From the NCBI RefSeq assembly GCF_023656565.1, contig NZ_JAMOKG010000001.1, positions 1,443,383 to 1,507,382 of the forward strand: a DNA stretch of 64,000 nucleotides, in the 5' to 3' direction. Positions within the stretch are counted from its first letter, which is position 1; every line of letters starts with the position of its first letter. The DNA is from Flavobacterium tyrosinilyticum (GTDB taxonomy: Bacteria > Bacteroidota > Bacteroidia > Flavobacteriales > Flavobacteriaceae). Below, piece after piece: positions 8,258-17,036 of this stretch. A program made the translations under genes and the position numbers. The notes below the pieces were generated by a model. The model saw only the letters and a program-made list of their open reading frames with translations. It had not been told where the DNA came from and did no database searches.

Positions 8258-8758
8258 ATGAGCTTAAAGAAGATAATGTCAAATTACGCGGATTATAATT
8301 TGTGGGTAAATCAACAATTTGTGAATTGGCTTTCGCCGAAATCAGATGAATTGCTTTATGCTGAAGTGCCATCGAGCTTTTCTACTATTATGAAAACACT
8401 TGATCATATCTGGTTTACGGAAGAATATTGGTTTTCGGTAATTTCTGAAAATGATTTGGCAGAAAAGAAGCCTGAAAACGAATTGTCGAAAGAAGAAATA
8501 TTTGCCGGATTGCTTAATTCGTCTACAAAATTGAAACATCTTATTAACTCATTATCTGAAGAAGATTTAATGAAAGAAGTTAAAATCGTAAATCCGTGGT
8601 TTGAGTGCGAATTGCCCATTTCCGAATATTTAATCCAAGTTATCAATCATGGAACTTATCATCGAGGCCAGATTGTAACAATCGGTAGAAATGTCGGAAT
8701 TACAGATGCTTCAAACACCGATTATAATTTTTATAATGTAATTAAGACTATGCAATAA
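8258..8758 (+). CDS. DinB-family protein (second copy)
   Basis: 166 residues. The DinB triad looks complete: His in MKTLDHIWF and the NHGTYHRGQIVTIGR motif. It probably shares a transcript with the DinB gene upstream (47-base gap, no terminator between). A strong bidirectional terminator follows. The substrate is unknown. The convergent WYL regulator downstream may control this pair; that is only a neighbourhood inference. Confidence 0.87.
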   Translation: MSLKKIMSNYADYNLWVNQQFVNWLSPKSDELLYAEVPSSFSTIMKTLDHIWFTEEYWFSVISENDLAEKKPENELSKEEIFAGLLNSSTKLKHLINSLSEEDLMKEVKIVNPWFECELPISEYLIQVINHGTYHRGQIVTIGRNVGITDASNTDYNFYNVIKTMQ

Positions 8759-8763
8759 TTAAA

Positions 8764-8806
8764 AAAACTCCCAAAGATAGAATCTGAAATTCTCTTTGGG
8801 AGTTTT
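8764..8806. terminator. Bidirectional terminator between the DinB genes and the WYL regulator
   Basis: A 14-bp stem, AAAACTCCCAAAGA / TCTTTGGGAGTTTT, with T runs on both strands. It abuts the stop codon of the minus-strand gene. Confidence 0.88.
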
Positions 8807-9766
8807 TTATAAAAGTCTTTTTTTATTGATCTCTAATAATTCTAAAACTCTAGTTTTTAAAGATTCTGGTTCTAGGATTTTGGCATAATCTCCAAACATT
8901 AAAAACCATCTCGGAAAACCATCTTGCAAACTATGAGACATAAATGTCATTTCGATTTCGTCGCCTACTTCTTTTTGAGAAATAAAACCGTGGTATTTCC
9001 TCTCTGTGGCTAAGTATCGTGCTATTTTTTTTTGAACCAAAATTCGAACTTTTGTTGTCGGAATCGTTTCAGTTTTGGTCAAATATGTTTCTAGAGAATC
9101 ATGTTCGATTGTAAAATCAAGCTCTGTTTTTTTTATTTCCTGAATTCTATCGGTTCTAAACTGGCGATAGTCTTTTCTAAGATGGCAATAACCTAGAAAA
9201 TACCAATTGTTATTATCGTGAAAAACGCCTACAGGTTCTAAATTTCGTTGCGTAGTTTCTTCTTTGTCAAAAGTTTTATAAGTTAAAAGAATTTGTTTTT
9301 TCTCAGCAATTCCTTCAAAAAGAATTGCTAAAGTATTGGGCGAATTATCATTAAACATGGGTTCTGCATCCTGCATTACAATTCTAGATTCGATGCTCGA
9401 AAGATAATCTTTGTCGTTACTTCTTAAAACCGATTTCAGTTTGTACATCGCCGATGCGTAATGCGTTCCCAAAGAAGGATCGGTAAATTTCTGCATCAGT
9501 TTTTCGGCTGCAATAAAACTGCTTACTTCTTCGCGCGTAAACATAACTGGCGGTAGCCGATAACCATCCATCAATGCATAGCCAACTCCCGCTTCACTAT
9601 AAATAGGAACGCCAGAAGCTTCCAAAGTTCTAATATCTCTATAAATTGTCCTCAAACTACATTCAAAACGATCGGCTAATTCTTGTGCTTTTACAATCTT
9701 TTTAGATTGCAATTGAATAAGAATAGCTACAATTCGGTCAAATCGTTTTGGAGTTTCGTCAAGCAT
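8807..9766 (-). CDS. WYL-domain transcriptional regulator (YafY type)
   Basis: 319 residues. An N-terminal HTH_11-like winged helix (about 8-65: RIVAILIQLQSKKIVKAQELA, CSLRTIYRDIRTLEASGVPIY, GYRLPP) is followed by a WYL domain (about 140-300, with EPVGVFHDNNNWYFLGYCHLRKDYRQFRTDRI). WYL proteins bind nucleic acid or nucleotide-like ligands and often report DNA damage. The gene is convergent with the DinB pair and divergent from the Lgt-like gene. Its leader region contains a hairpin (9856-9884) with a T run on its own strand. Confidence 0.92.
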   Translation of the reverse strand: MLDETPKRFDRIVAILIQLQSKKIVKAQELADRFECSLRTIYRDIRTLEASGVPIYSEAGVGYALMDGYRLPPVMFTREEVSSFIAAEKLMQKFTDPSLGTHYASAMYKLKSVLRSNDKDYLSSIESRIVMQDAEPMFNDNSPNTLAILFEGIAEKKQILLTYKTFDKEETTQRNLEPVGVFHDNNNWYFLGYCHLRKDYRQFRTDRIQEIKKTELDFTIEHDSLETYLTKTETIPTTKVRILVQKKIARYLATERKYHGFISQKEVGDEIEMTFMSHSLQDGFPRWFLMFGDYAKILEPESLKTRVLELLEINKKRLL

Positions 9767-9773
9767 TTTTTTT

Positions 9774-9812
9774 AAGATTCTAAGGTTCTGAGTTGCTAAG
9801 ATTCTAAGTCTT
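9774..9812. repeat. CTAAG-type short tandem repeat tract
   Basis: Units such as GATTCTAAG, GTTCTGAG, TTGCTAAG, ATTCTAAG directly upstream of the WYL regulator start. Same family as 7490-7531. Confidence 0.55.
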
Positions 9813-9855
9813 TTGCTAATTCAAAGATACAAATGTAAAAAGTAAAGAGGATAAA

Positions 9856-9884
9856 AAAAGCTGTTCTAAACTAGAACAGCTTTT
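9856..9884 (-). terminator. Terminator-like hairpin in a divergent intergenic region (possible attenuator)
   Basis: Perfect 13-bp stem AAAAGCTGTTCTA / TAGAACAGCTTTT with a 3-base loop. On the minus strand it ends in a run of seven T, as for a terminator, yet it lies 90 bases upstream of the WYL gene and no gene ends here. It closely resembles the true terminator at 12327-12354. Confidence 0.55.
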
Positions 9885-9959
9885 ACTTTATAAGTCAAAT
9901 GAATTTAAACATTTTTTCGCATCTTTACAGAATTATAGTACTAAATCTTAGCGTAAAAA

Positions 9960-10703
9960 ATGAAGTTTCCTTTTGAGCCAGTTATTTTTGGTTATGAAAT
10001 CAATATCCATTTAGTTTTAGAATATCTGGCATTTTTTTTAGGATATCGTTATTATGTTTTTTTGAGAAAAAGAACCAATGACACTATTGTTTCTTCCAAT
10101 AGATTATCTATTATATTGGGAGCTGCAATTGGAGCTTTTTTGGGTTCTAGAATTATGGGTTTTCTAGAAAATCCTGTTTTTCAACTTGATGCAAGATCAA
10201 TTTTGGAACTTTTCAATGCGAAGACCATTATGGGAGGATTGTTTGGCGGACTTTTAGGCGTTGAAATTGCTAAGAAGATTATAGGAGAAAAAGAATCGTC
10301 GGGGGACTTATTTACCTTTCCGATTATTCTAGGAATTTTTATAGGAAGAATAGGCTGTTTTTTATCTGGAACCAATGAGTTTACATATGGAAAACAAACG
10401 AACTTTTTTACAGGTATGAATCTTGGTGACAATATTATGAGGCATCCAATTGCCTTGTACGAATTAATTTTTCTGATCATTTTATTTTTTGTTCTGAAGA
10501 AATTAAAAAACAGAAATAGAAAAAACGGACTTATATTTCAGTATTTTATGATTGCCTATTTTGCATTTCGCTTTTTTGTAGAATTTCTGAAACCCAACTA
10601 TTTCCTGATTTTTGGAATAAGTTCGATTCAGATTTTATGTTTGATTTGTCTGCTCTATTATAACAAAACAATTTTAAATTTATTTGTAAAAAATGCCAGT
10701 TAG
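9960..10703 (+). CDS. Prolipoprotein diacylglyceryl transferase (Lgt)-like integral membrane protein
   Basis: 247 residues with about six to seven membrane helices. Lgt-family marks are visible: GAFLGSRIMGF, GGLFGGLLGVE, GRIGCFLSG (compare GRIGNFxxGE of true Lgt), RHPIALYELI (the HPxxLYE motif) and FRFFVEFLK. The Asn of the Lgt signature is Cys here, and a glycine-rich loop is replaced by TNEFTYGKQT, so the substrate may differ from prolipoproteins. The end overlaps the radical SAM gene by 11 bases. A lipid glycerol or acyl substrate in the membrane is the likely target; the exact reaction is unknown. A separate housekeeping lgt is expected elsewhere. Confidence 0.85.
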   Translation: MKFPFEPVIFGYEINIHLVLEYLAFFLGYRYYVFLRKRTNDTIVSSNRLSIILGAAIGAFLGSRIMGFLENPVFQLDARSILELFNAKTIMGGLFGGLLGVEIAKKIIGEKESSGDLFTFPIILGIFIGRIGCFLSGTNEFTYGKQTNFFTGMNLGDNIMRHPIALYELIFLIILFFVLKKLKNRNRKNGLIFQYFMIAYFAFRFFVEFLKPNYFLIFGISSIQILCLICLLYYNKTILNLFVKNAS

Positions 10704-12084
10704 AAAATATACTTATTATGACTTTACATTAAGCCTTTGTCCAGAATGCTTAAAAAGAATTGATGCTAAAATTGTTTTTGAAGACGAGAATGTCTACATG
10801 CTTAAAAGATGTCCGGAACACGGAAGCTCTAAGGTTTTGATTGCGGATGATATTCAGTATTACAAGAATATCCGAAACTACAATAAACCATCTGAGATGC
10901 CGTATACTTTTAATACAAAGACACATTATGGCTGTCCATACGATTGTGGTTTATGTCCAGATCATGAACAGCATTCTTGCCTTACAGTTGTTGAGGTTAC
11001 AGATCGATGTAATCTGACATGTCCGACTTGTTATGCTGGTTCATCGCCTAGTTATGGGAGACACAGAACTCTCGAAGAAATAAAAGCAATGCTCGATACG
11101 GTTGTTAAAAACGAAAAAGAACCAGATGTTGTACAGATTAGTGGAGGAGAACCAACCATACATCCTGAGTTTTTTGAAATTTTAGATTATGCAAAATCGA
11201 TTCCGATAAAGCATTTAATGCTAAACACAAACGGAATTAAAATTGCAAAAGACAAAGAATTCGTTCAGAGGCTAAAAAGCTATGCTCCAGATTTTGAAAT
11301 CTATCTTCAGTTTGATTCTTTTGAAGATAGTGTATTGCAAGAATTGCGTGGAGCCGATTTAAGCGAAATAAGAAAACAGGCTTTAGAAAATCTAAATGAA
11401 GTTAATTTATCTACCACTTTGGTTGTTACGCTTCAAAAAGGATTAAATGATCATGAAATAGGTAAAATCGTTGAGTTTGCGCTAAAGCAAAAATGCGTTA
11501 GAGGCGTTACATTTCAGCCGACTCAAATAGCGGGTAGATTGGAGAACTTTAACCTAGAAACAGATCGCATGACATTAACAGAAGTTAGAAGAAAAATTCT
11601 GGAGCAAACCACAGTTTTCAATTCAGATGATTTACTTCCAGTTCCCTGCAATCCTGACGCTTTGGTAATGGGTTATGCGTTGAAGTTAGGAGACGAAGTT
11701 TTCCCGTTAACGCGATATATTAATCCAAATGATTTATTGGATAATAGTAAAAACACCATTATTTATGAGCAGGACGAAGTGCTTCGGGGTAAAATGATAG
11801 ATTTGTTTAGCACAGGAAATTCTGTAGAAGTAGCGCAAGAAAACTTGAAATCGATATTATGCTGTCTTCCTAATATTGATGCACCAGAATTAGGATATGA
11901 CAATCTGTTTAGAATTATTATTATGCAGTTTATTGATGCCTATAATTTTGATGTTAGAGCAATAAAAAAATCATGCGTACATATTGTCAATAAGGATAAT
12001 AAAATAATTCCTTTTGAAACCATGAATTTGTTTTACAGAGATGATAAAGTAAATAGATTAGAAGAATTAAGAACTAACATATAA
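10693..12084 (+). CDS. Radical SAM enzyme of the COG1964 / tetraether lipid synthase-like family
   Basis: 463 residues. N-terminal rubredoxin-like cysteines (CPEC at 16-19, CPEHG at 40-44), then CPYDCGLC (81-88) and Cys96, the radical SAM motif CNLTCPTC (Cys106, 110, 113), the SAM-binding SGGEPT, and C-terminal cysteines (VPCNP, LCCLP, KKSC) that could hold further clusters. This Cys layout is that of MJ0619-like enzymes; the archaeal member Tes joins lipid alkyl chains. The gene starts inside the end of the Lgt-like gene and is followed 4 bases later by a small membrane protein gene, so all three are probably one transcript. Acting on membrane lipids or lipidated partners is inference. Confidence 0.88.
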   Translation: MPVRKYTYYDFTLSLCPECLKRIDAKIVFEDENVYMLKRCPEHGSSKVLIADDIQYYKNIRNYNKPSEMPYTFNTKTHYGCPYDCGLCPDHEQHSCLTVVEVTDRCNLTCPTCYAGSSPSYGRHRTLEEIKAMLDTVVKNEKEPDVVQISGGEPTIHPEFFEILDYAKSIPIKHLMLNTNGIKIAKDKEFVQRLKSYAPDFEIYLQFDSFEDSVLQELRGADLSEIRKQALENLNEVNLSTTLVVTLQKGLNDHEIGKIVEFALKQKCVRGVTFQPTQIAGRLENFNLETDRMTLTEVRRKILEQTTVFNSDDLLPVPCNPDALVMGYALKLGDEVFPLTRYINPNDLLDNSKNTIIYEQDEVLRGKMIDLFSTGNSVEVAQENLKSILCCLPNIDAPELGYDNLFRIIIMQFIDAYNFDVRAIKKSCVHIVNKDNKIIPFETMNLFYRDDKVNRLEELRTNI

Positions 12085-12088
12085 GAAT

Positions 12089-12286
12089 ATGACAGCGCTA
12101 GAAGTAGGTAATTTAAGTGGTTTGGTCGCAATTTTTGTAGCGATAATGGTTGGCCCACCAATTTTAATGACGATCATTGGTTTTGCAGTTAAGAAAAATA
12201 GTCCCAATGGAGCAAAGGTTTGTTTTATTATTGGAGCTCTATATCTGATTGTTGGATTAGGAATATGCGGAACACTTCTGTCCTAA
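12089..12286 (+). CDS. Small membrane protein, third gene of the radical SAM cassette
   Basis: 65 residues with two membrane helices (about 10-35: LVAIFVAIMVGPPILMTIIGF; about 43-63: VCFIIGALYLIVGLGICG) and a short Lys/Asn-rich turn between. No known family recognised. It starts 4 bases after the radical SAM stop codon, and a terminator follows, so it closes the operon. It may be a partner or scaffold of the membrane steps. Function unknown. Confidence 0.75.
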   Translation: MTALEVGNLSGLVAIFVAIMVGPPILMTIIGFAVKKNSPNGAKVCFIIGALYLIVGLGICGTLLS

Positions 12287-12326
12287 GAAAATTCAAGAAT
12301 TAATAGAATTCTTTGACAAATAAAAA

Positions 12327-12354
12327 AAAGCTGTTCCAAATTGAAACAGCTTTT
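12327..12354. terminator. Terminator between the radical SAM cassette and the barrel protein gene
   Basis: Stem AAAAGCTGTT / AACAGCTTTT with an inner CAA/TTG extension and one mismatch, between convergent genes. Very similar to the hairpin at 9856-9884. Confidence 0.8.
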
Positions 12355-12379
12355 CGATCGTTAAATCGCAAAAAAAAAA

Positions 12380-12997
12380 TTAAAATCTATACAAAACTCC
12401 AAATTGAGGTTGATTGAAAATGTTTTCAAATAAGTTGATGTTTAATTGAAAAGTATCAGACGATGGACCATTTTCTGGAGATACGCTATTGTAAGCCAAA
12501 ACATTTGCTAGAACAAAAGTTACTGCAATATTTTTAGTCACAAAATAATTTAATCCAACATTGATGTCAGCTGTTAAGCTATTGTCTGTATCGCTGCCAA
12601 CTAGAGGAGCTTCAGTTTTGTTTCTTCCATAACCCAAACCAACTTCAGCATAAGTTTTAAAACGTTTTTTGTCTAACTCCAAGAAATAATAACGAGCAAA
12701 AGCGCCAACTCCAAAAACATTAGTTTCTATCTGAGTAGTTTCTACTTTATTACTTGAGTAATTTAATTTGGCTCCAACTGCAAATTTATCATTTAACAAA
12801 TAGCCAAACTTTGGACTAAAGCCATAGTAATCTGCGTCACCGCCTGTACTAATTTTAATAGAACCTTCAAGAAACATATCTCCTTGTTGAAAAGTCACAC
12901 CTTTTGCAGAATTCATTTCAGCTTCAGCTTGATCTTCTTGTGCGTTTGCAAAACAAAAGGTAAAAAGGGCTAAAATAACTGATAATTTAGTTTTCAT
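12380..12997 (-). CDS. Outer-membrane beta-barrel protein
   Basis: 205 residues. A signal peptide (MKTKLSVILALFTFCFANAQ) is followed by alternating amphipathic strands typical of an eight-strand barrel (GYLLNDKFAVGAKLNYSS, VFGVGAFARYYFLE, TYAEVGLGYGRNK, ADINVGLNYFVTKNIAVTF) and a C-terminal aromatic residue (GVLYRF), the usual barrel-insertion signal. No catalytic residues are suggested. Its gene is alone between two terminators. Confidence 0.85.
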   Translation of the reverse strand: MKTKLSVILALFTFCFANAQEDQAEAEMNSAKGVTFQQGDMFLEGSIKISTGGDADYYGFSPKFGYLLNDKFAVGAKLNYSSNKVETTQIETNVFGVGAFARYYFLELDKKRFKTYAEVGLGYGRNKTEAPLVGSDTDNSLTADINVGLNYFVTKNIAVTFVLANVLAYNSVSPENGPSSDTFQLNINLFENIFNQPQFGVLYRF

Positions 12998-13168
12998 AAT
13001 CTTAAAAAATTTAATTGTTTGTAAGATTAAAAATACATTTACTGTTTTTAAAAAACCTTAAGTTTAGTTGAAAGCGTTAAAAAACAATTTATTAGGTTAA
13101 TATTTACATAAATTAGTAAGTTTTTACTTGTTTTAATTTGAATTTAAAAAACGTAATCTGAAACAAAA

Positions 13169-13194
13169 AACCCGATAACTTTCGTCATCGGGTT
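13169..13194 (-). terminator. Terminator after lepA
   Basis: Arms AACCCGAT / ATCGGGTT around a 10-base loop, followed on the minus strand by a T run. Confidence 0.8.
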
Positions 13195-13235
13195 AGTCTA
13201 TTATCTTATTTCTTTACTCTTTTATCAAAAAAGAA

Positions 13236-15032
13236 CTAGTCATTCAATTTCAAAACAGCCATAAATGCTTCTTGCGGAATCTCAACGTTTCCTACTTGAC
13301 GCATACGTTTTTTACCTTTTTTCTGTTTTTCAAGCAGTTTACGCTTACGCGAAATATCTCCACCGTAACATTTTGCGGTAACGTCTTTACGAAGTGCTTT
13401 AATCGTTTCACGAGCGATAATTTTTGCCCCAATTGCAGCCTGAATCGGAATGTCGAATTGCTGTCTTGGGATTAATTCACGTAATTTCTCGGTCATTTTT
13501 TTACCGATGTTGTAAGCGTTGTCTTCGTGAATCAATGCAGAAAGTGCATCAACTGTTTGAGCATTCAAAAGAACGTCCAATTTAACTAATTTCGAAGTTC
13601 TCATTCCGATAGGAGAATAATCGAAAGAGGCATAACCTTTAGAAACCGTTTTTAAACGATCGTAAAAATCGAATACAATTTCAGCCAAAGGCATGTCAAA
13701 GTTCAATTCAACACGTTCTGTTGTTAAATAAGTTTGGTTGGTAATTAAACCACGTTTTTCGATACATAAACTCATTACGTTTCCAACAAAATCAGATTTT
13801 GTAATGATAGTAGCTTTAATATATGGCTCTTCAACTCTATCCAGTTTTGAAGGCTCTGGTAAATCTGAAGGATTGTTTACAATTAACGCTGTTTCAGGAT
13901 GTTTTTTGGTGTAAGCCAAATACGAAACGTTAGGAACTGTTGTAATAACCGTCATGTCGAACTCGCGCTCTAAACGTTCCTGGATAATTTCCATGTGAAG
14001 CATTCCTAAGAATCCGCAACGGAAACCAAATCCTAATGCCGCAGAACTTTCAGGAGTAAAAACTAATGAAGCGTCATTCAATTGTAATTTTTCCATTGAA
14101 GAACGTAAATCTTCGTAATCTTCTGTATCAACAGGATAAATACCAGCAAATACCATTGGTTTTACATCCTCAAAACCAGTAATCATATTGGTAGTTGGTA
14201 CTTTTGCATCTGTAATGGTATCACCAACTTTTACTTCACGAGCTTCTTTAATTCCTGAAATCAAGTAACCAACATCTCCAGCGGAAACTACGTTTTTAGG
14301 AACCTGATTTAATTTTAAAGTTCCAATTTCGTCAGCAAAATATTCGTTGTCTGTAGCCATGAATTTAATTTTCTGGCCTTTTTTGATTTCACCATTTACA
14401 ACTCTAAAGATTACCTCAATTCCGCGGAACGGATTGTAAACCGAGTCAAAAATTAAAGCTTGTAATGGTTCTTCTGGATTTCCTTTTGGAGCTGGAATTT
14501 TTTCGATAATAGCGGCAAGAATGTTCTCAACACCAAAACCAGTTTTTCCAGATGCGTGAATAATATCTTCTAATTTACATCCTAATAAATCGATAATATC
14601 ATCACTAACTTCCTCTGGATTTGCACTTGGCAAATCGACTTTGTTTAAAACTGGGATAATTTCTAAGTCGTTTTCAAGAGCTAAGTATAAGTTTGAAATC
14701 GTTTGTGCTTGAATACTTTGAGCAGCATCAACAATCAACAGCGCACCTTCGCAGGCAGCGATTGATCTTGAAACTTCGTATGAAAAGTCAACGTGCCCAG
14801 GAGTATCAATTAAGTTTAAGATATATTCTTCACCCTTGTATTTGTATTCCATTTGGATGGCATGACTCTTAATGGTAATTCCACGCTCGCGCTCCAGATC
14901 CATGTTGTCAAGCAATTGTGCTTTTTCTTCACGAGCTGTAACGGTTTGTGTTGCGCCTAGTAATCTGTCCGCCAATGTACTTTTACCGTGGTCAATGTGT
15001 GCAATAATGCAAAAGTTACGTATCTTCTTCAT
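13236..15032 (-). CDS. lepA: Elongation factor 4 (back-translocase LepA)
   Basis: 598 residues, the usual length. A translational GTPase that acts on stalled or misassembled ribosomes. GTPase motifs are intact: G1 [10 protein letters not shown]2 RERGIT, G3 DTPGH, G4 NKVD. Downstream lie the LepA-specific EFG-like domains and the C-terminal CTD with [22 protein letters not shown] single-gene unit with its own terminator. A -7 box lies at 15122-15129. Confidence 0.98.
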   Translation of the reverse strand: MKKIRNFCIIAHIDHGKSTLADRLLGATQTVTAREEKAQLLDNMDLERERGITIKSHAIQMEYKYKGEEYILNLIDTPGHVDFSYEVSRSIAACEGALLIVDAAQSIQAQTISNLYLALENDLEIIPVLNKVDLPSANPEEVSDDIIDLLGCKLEDIIHASGKTGFGVENILAAIIEKIPAPKGNPEEPLQALIFDSVYNPFRGIEVIFRVVNGEIKKGQKIKFMATDNEYFADEIGTLKLNQVPKNVVSAGDVGYLISGIKEAREVKVGDTITDAKVPTTNMITGFEDVKPMVFAGIYPVDTEDYEDLRSSMEKLQLNDASLVFTPESSAALGFGFRCGFLGMLHMEIIQERLEREFDMTVITTVPNVSYLAYTKKHPETALIVNNPSDLPEPSKLDRVEEPYIKATIITKSDFVGNVMSLCIEKRGLITNQTYLTTERVELNFDMPLAEIVFDFYDRLKTVSKGYASFDYSPIGMRTSKLVKLDVLLNAQTVDALSALIHEDNAYNIGKKMTEKLRELIPRQQFDIPIQAAIGAKIIARETIKALRKDVTAKCYGGDISRKRKLLEKQKKGKKRMRQVGNVEIPQEAFMAVLKLND

Positions 15033-15121
15033 TTTATATATCAGTTCTCTATAACGAGTTTTAGTATTTTTTGGGTGTAAAACAGCCTAAAGCAATTGCT
15101 TTAAAGCATGTTATTAAGGCG

Positions 15122-15129
15122 CAAAGATA
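15122..15129 (-). promoter_or_regulatory. -7 box for lepA (minus strand TATCTTTG)
   Basis: The plus strand reads CAAAGATA, the complement of TAnnTTTG, about 90 bases upstream of lepA. The leader would be about 80 bases. Confidence 0.45.
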
Positions 15130-15194
15130 GCGCAAAGTTTTGGATTCTGGAATCTTGATGTTGGATAGTTGATTGGAAAGAATCAAAAATGATA

Positions 15195-15896
15195 TTAAAA
15201 TTCAAAATTGAATCCTTTTTCTGTTAATTTCTTATACATTTCGGGGTCAAATTTATAAAGTTTGGCCGCTCTGTGCGAAACATCTTTTTGCTTTTCATCC
15301 AATGCTGTCAGCAGTTTCATGTGAAGCACTTTTCGTCTAAAATTAGATTTATCCAATTCGATTCCCAAAATTTCTTCGTACAAATGCATTAATTGCAATA
15401 GCGTAAATTTTTCTGGAAGAAGGTTAAAACCAATTGGAGCCTGACGAACTCTATTGCGTAATTGCAATAAACTGAAATCAAGAATTTCGTTATGGTCAAA
15501 AATCAAATCTGGAATTTCGTTTATCTTGAACCACTTTGCTTCGAAAACCTTTAAACTGGCCTTAATATTATAATCTTCTCTATTGACCAAAGTATAATAA
15601 CCAATGGTTACCACACGTCTTTCCAGAACACGCTGCGGATTTGTAAAGGCTTTTAATTGTTCCAAATAGATGTTTTCAAGACCCGTAAGTTCTTGTAAAA
15701 TTCGTTGGGCAGCATTGTCTGCACTTTCGTCTATTTGAAGCCATCCGCCAAGAAGTCCCCATTTGCCTTTACTTTCTCCTTCGGCATGCTGTACCAAAAG
15801 CACTTCGAGACTTTCTTTGTTGAATCCGAAGAAAACACAGTCAATCGTGATTCCGTCTACTGCTGGTTTGTGTTGGTTAGTAGTTATTTCAGCCAA
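15195..15896 (-). CDS. Nudix-like transcriptional regulator (NrtR/AraR type), degenerate Nudix box
   Basis: 233 residues. An N-terminal Nudix fold (about 15-150) is joined to a C-terminal winged helix (about 160-233: GFNLLPEKFTLLQLMHLYEEILG, NFRRKVLHM, AAKLYKFD). In the Nudix box the catalytic RE and EE are replaced: the segment after GGW reads QRILQELTG, so hydrolase activity is unlikely and a ligand-sensing role fits. Related Nudix regulators of Bacteroidota control sugar and NAD genes. It is the second of two tandem paralogs (34-base gap) that read away from the SusC/SusD locus. Control of that locus is inference from position. Confidence 0.85.
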   Translation of the reverse strand: MAEITTNQHKPAVDGITIDCVFFGFNKESLEVLLVQHAEGESKGKWGLLGGWLQIDESADNAAQRILQELTGLENIYLEQLKAFTNPQRVLERRVVTIGYYTLVNREDYNIKASLKVFEAKWFKINEIPDLIFDHNEILDFSLLQLRNRVRQAPIGFNLLPEKFTLLQLMHLYEEILGIELDKSNFRRKVLHMKLLTALDEKQKDVSHRAAKLYKFDPEMYKKLTEKGFNFEF

Positions 15897-15930
15897 TTTG
15901 TTGTTGTCGTGTTATTTTGTGTATTGAAAA

Positions 15931-16668
15931 TTAGAACTCAAAATTGAATCCTTTTTCAGTTAGTTTTTCATAGATTTCTGGATCAAACTTGTACAGTTGA
16001 GCCGCTCTGTGCGATACATCCTGCTGTTTTTCGTCTAATGCAACCAGGAGTTTCATGTGAAGAATTTTTCTTCTAAAGTTGGGTTTGTCCATTTCGATTC
16101 CTAAAATTTCTCCATACAAATGCATCAATTGTAATAAAGTGAATTTTTCGGGCAATAGATTAAAACCAATGGGTGTCTGACGCACTTTATTTCTAAGATG
16201 TTTTATGCTGTAATCCAGAATTTCGTTGTGGTCGTAAATCAAATCTGGAATTTCATTGATTTTATACCATTTAGCATCTGAAGCCGTAAAACCTGCTTTA
16301 ATGTTATAATCTTCTCTTTTTACAAGAGCATAATATCCAATCGTAATAACGCGTCGCAACGGAAAACGATCTGGATCTCCAAATGCTTTCAACTGTTCTA
16401 GGTAAATATTGTCAAGACCCGTAAGCTCATTCAATAACCGATGAGCGGCACTGTCTGTGCTTTCTTTTTTATAAATCCATCCACCTGGAAGTCCCCATTT
16501 CCCCTTACTGATACCTTCGGCGTGTTGTACCAAAAGTACTTCAAGACTGCCTTTGTCAAATCCAAAAATGACACAGTCAATTGTGATGGCATTCATCGCA
16601 CTGTTTTCATTTTTTAAAGCAGTTTTGTCGTCTACATTTTCAACCATATATGAGATAAATTTTGACAA
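15931..16668 (-). CDS. Nudix-like transcriptional regulator (NrtR/AraR type), second paralog
   Basis: 245 residues, with the same Nudix plus winged-helix layout as its neighbour; the C-termini are almost identical (both end EKGFNFEF). The Nudix box is again degenerate: after GGW the key positions read AHRLLNELTG, lacking RE and EE. It is divergent from the PUL with 589 bases between its start and susC. The pair probably arose by tandem duplication and may sense different PUL sugars. The ORF could start a few codons later (ATG encoding Met8), closer to the paralog's N-terminus. Confidence 0.85.
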   Translation of the reverse strand: MSKFISYMVENVDDKTALKNENSAMNAITIDCVIFGFDKGSLEVLLVQHAEGISKGKWGLPGGWIYKKESTDSAAHRLLNELTGLDNIYLEQLKAFGDPDRFPLRRVITIGYYALVKREDYNIKAGFTASDAKWYKINEIPDLIYDHNEILDYSIKHLRNKVRQTPIGFNLLPEKFTLLQLMHLYGEILGIEMDKPNFRRKILHMKLLVALDEKQQDVSHRAAQLYKFDPEIYEKLTEKGFNFEF

Positions 16669-16739
16669 ATTAAATAAATAAAATCATTATTAACCTTTTT
16701 GAAAGCCTTATATTTTTTTTAACGAAACAAAATTTTGAT

Positions 16740-16803
16740 AATCAGTCATTTAAAAATGTGCTAAAAAAGGGCTCTTTTTAAATTAATTCTTAAACGACTG
16801 ATT
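16740..16803. repeat. Inverted repeat AATCAGTC in the PUL control region
   Basis: AATCAGTCATTTAA (16740-16753) and TTAAACGACTGATT (16790-16803) are 14-base arms with one mismatch and a 36-base spacer. This lies 72-135 bases upstream of the proximal Nudix regulator gene, a fitting place for an operator. Confidence 0.45.
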
Positions 16804-16923
16804 GTCAATTTTATAAAACGTTGATTTTTTTATATTTTTTATTTCAATTCTTGTTCATATTTTACAACATTAATAAAAATGGATTGGTATTAATCAGAAT
16901 CGAAAAAAAATAACCCTAATATT

Positions 16924-16996
16924 TTGTTAATATAGAAAATTTGTTTTACACTTGTAGTCAAATTTACCATAAGATAAATTCAAATTGACTATAAGT
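16924..16996 (+). promoter_or_regulatory. Putative PUL promoter and overlapping inverted repeat
   Basis: TTG (16924-16926), a 20-base spacer and TACACTTG (16947-16954, one mismatch to TAnnTTTG) form a possible promoter. ACTTGTAGTCAA (16950-16961) and TTGACTATAAGT (16985-16996) are 12-base arms with one mismatch, and the left arm overlaps the -7 box. A regulator bound here would cover the transcription start. The first ATG downstream is at 17037. Confidence 0.45.
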
Positions 16997-17036
16997 AAAA
17001 AAGAACAAAACTACACTTAACTTAAACTTACCACAA

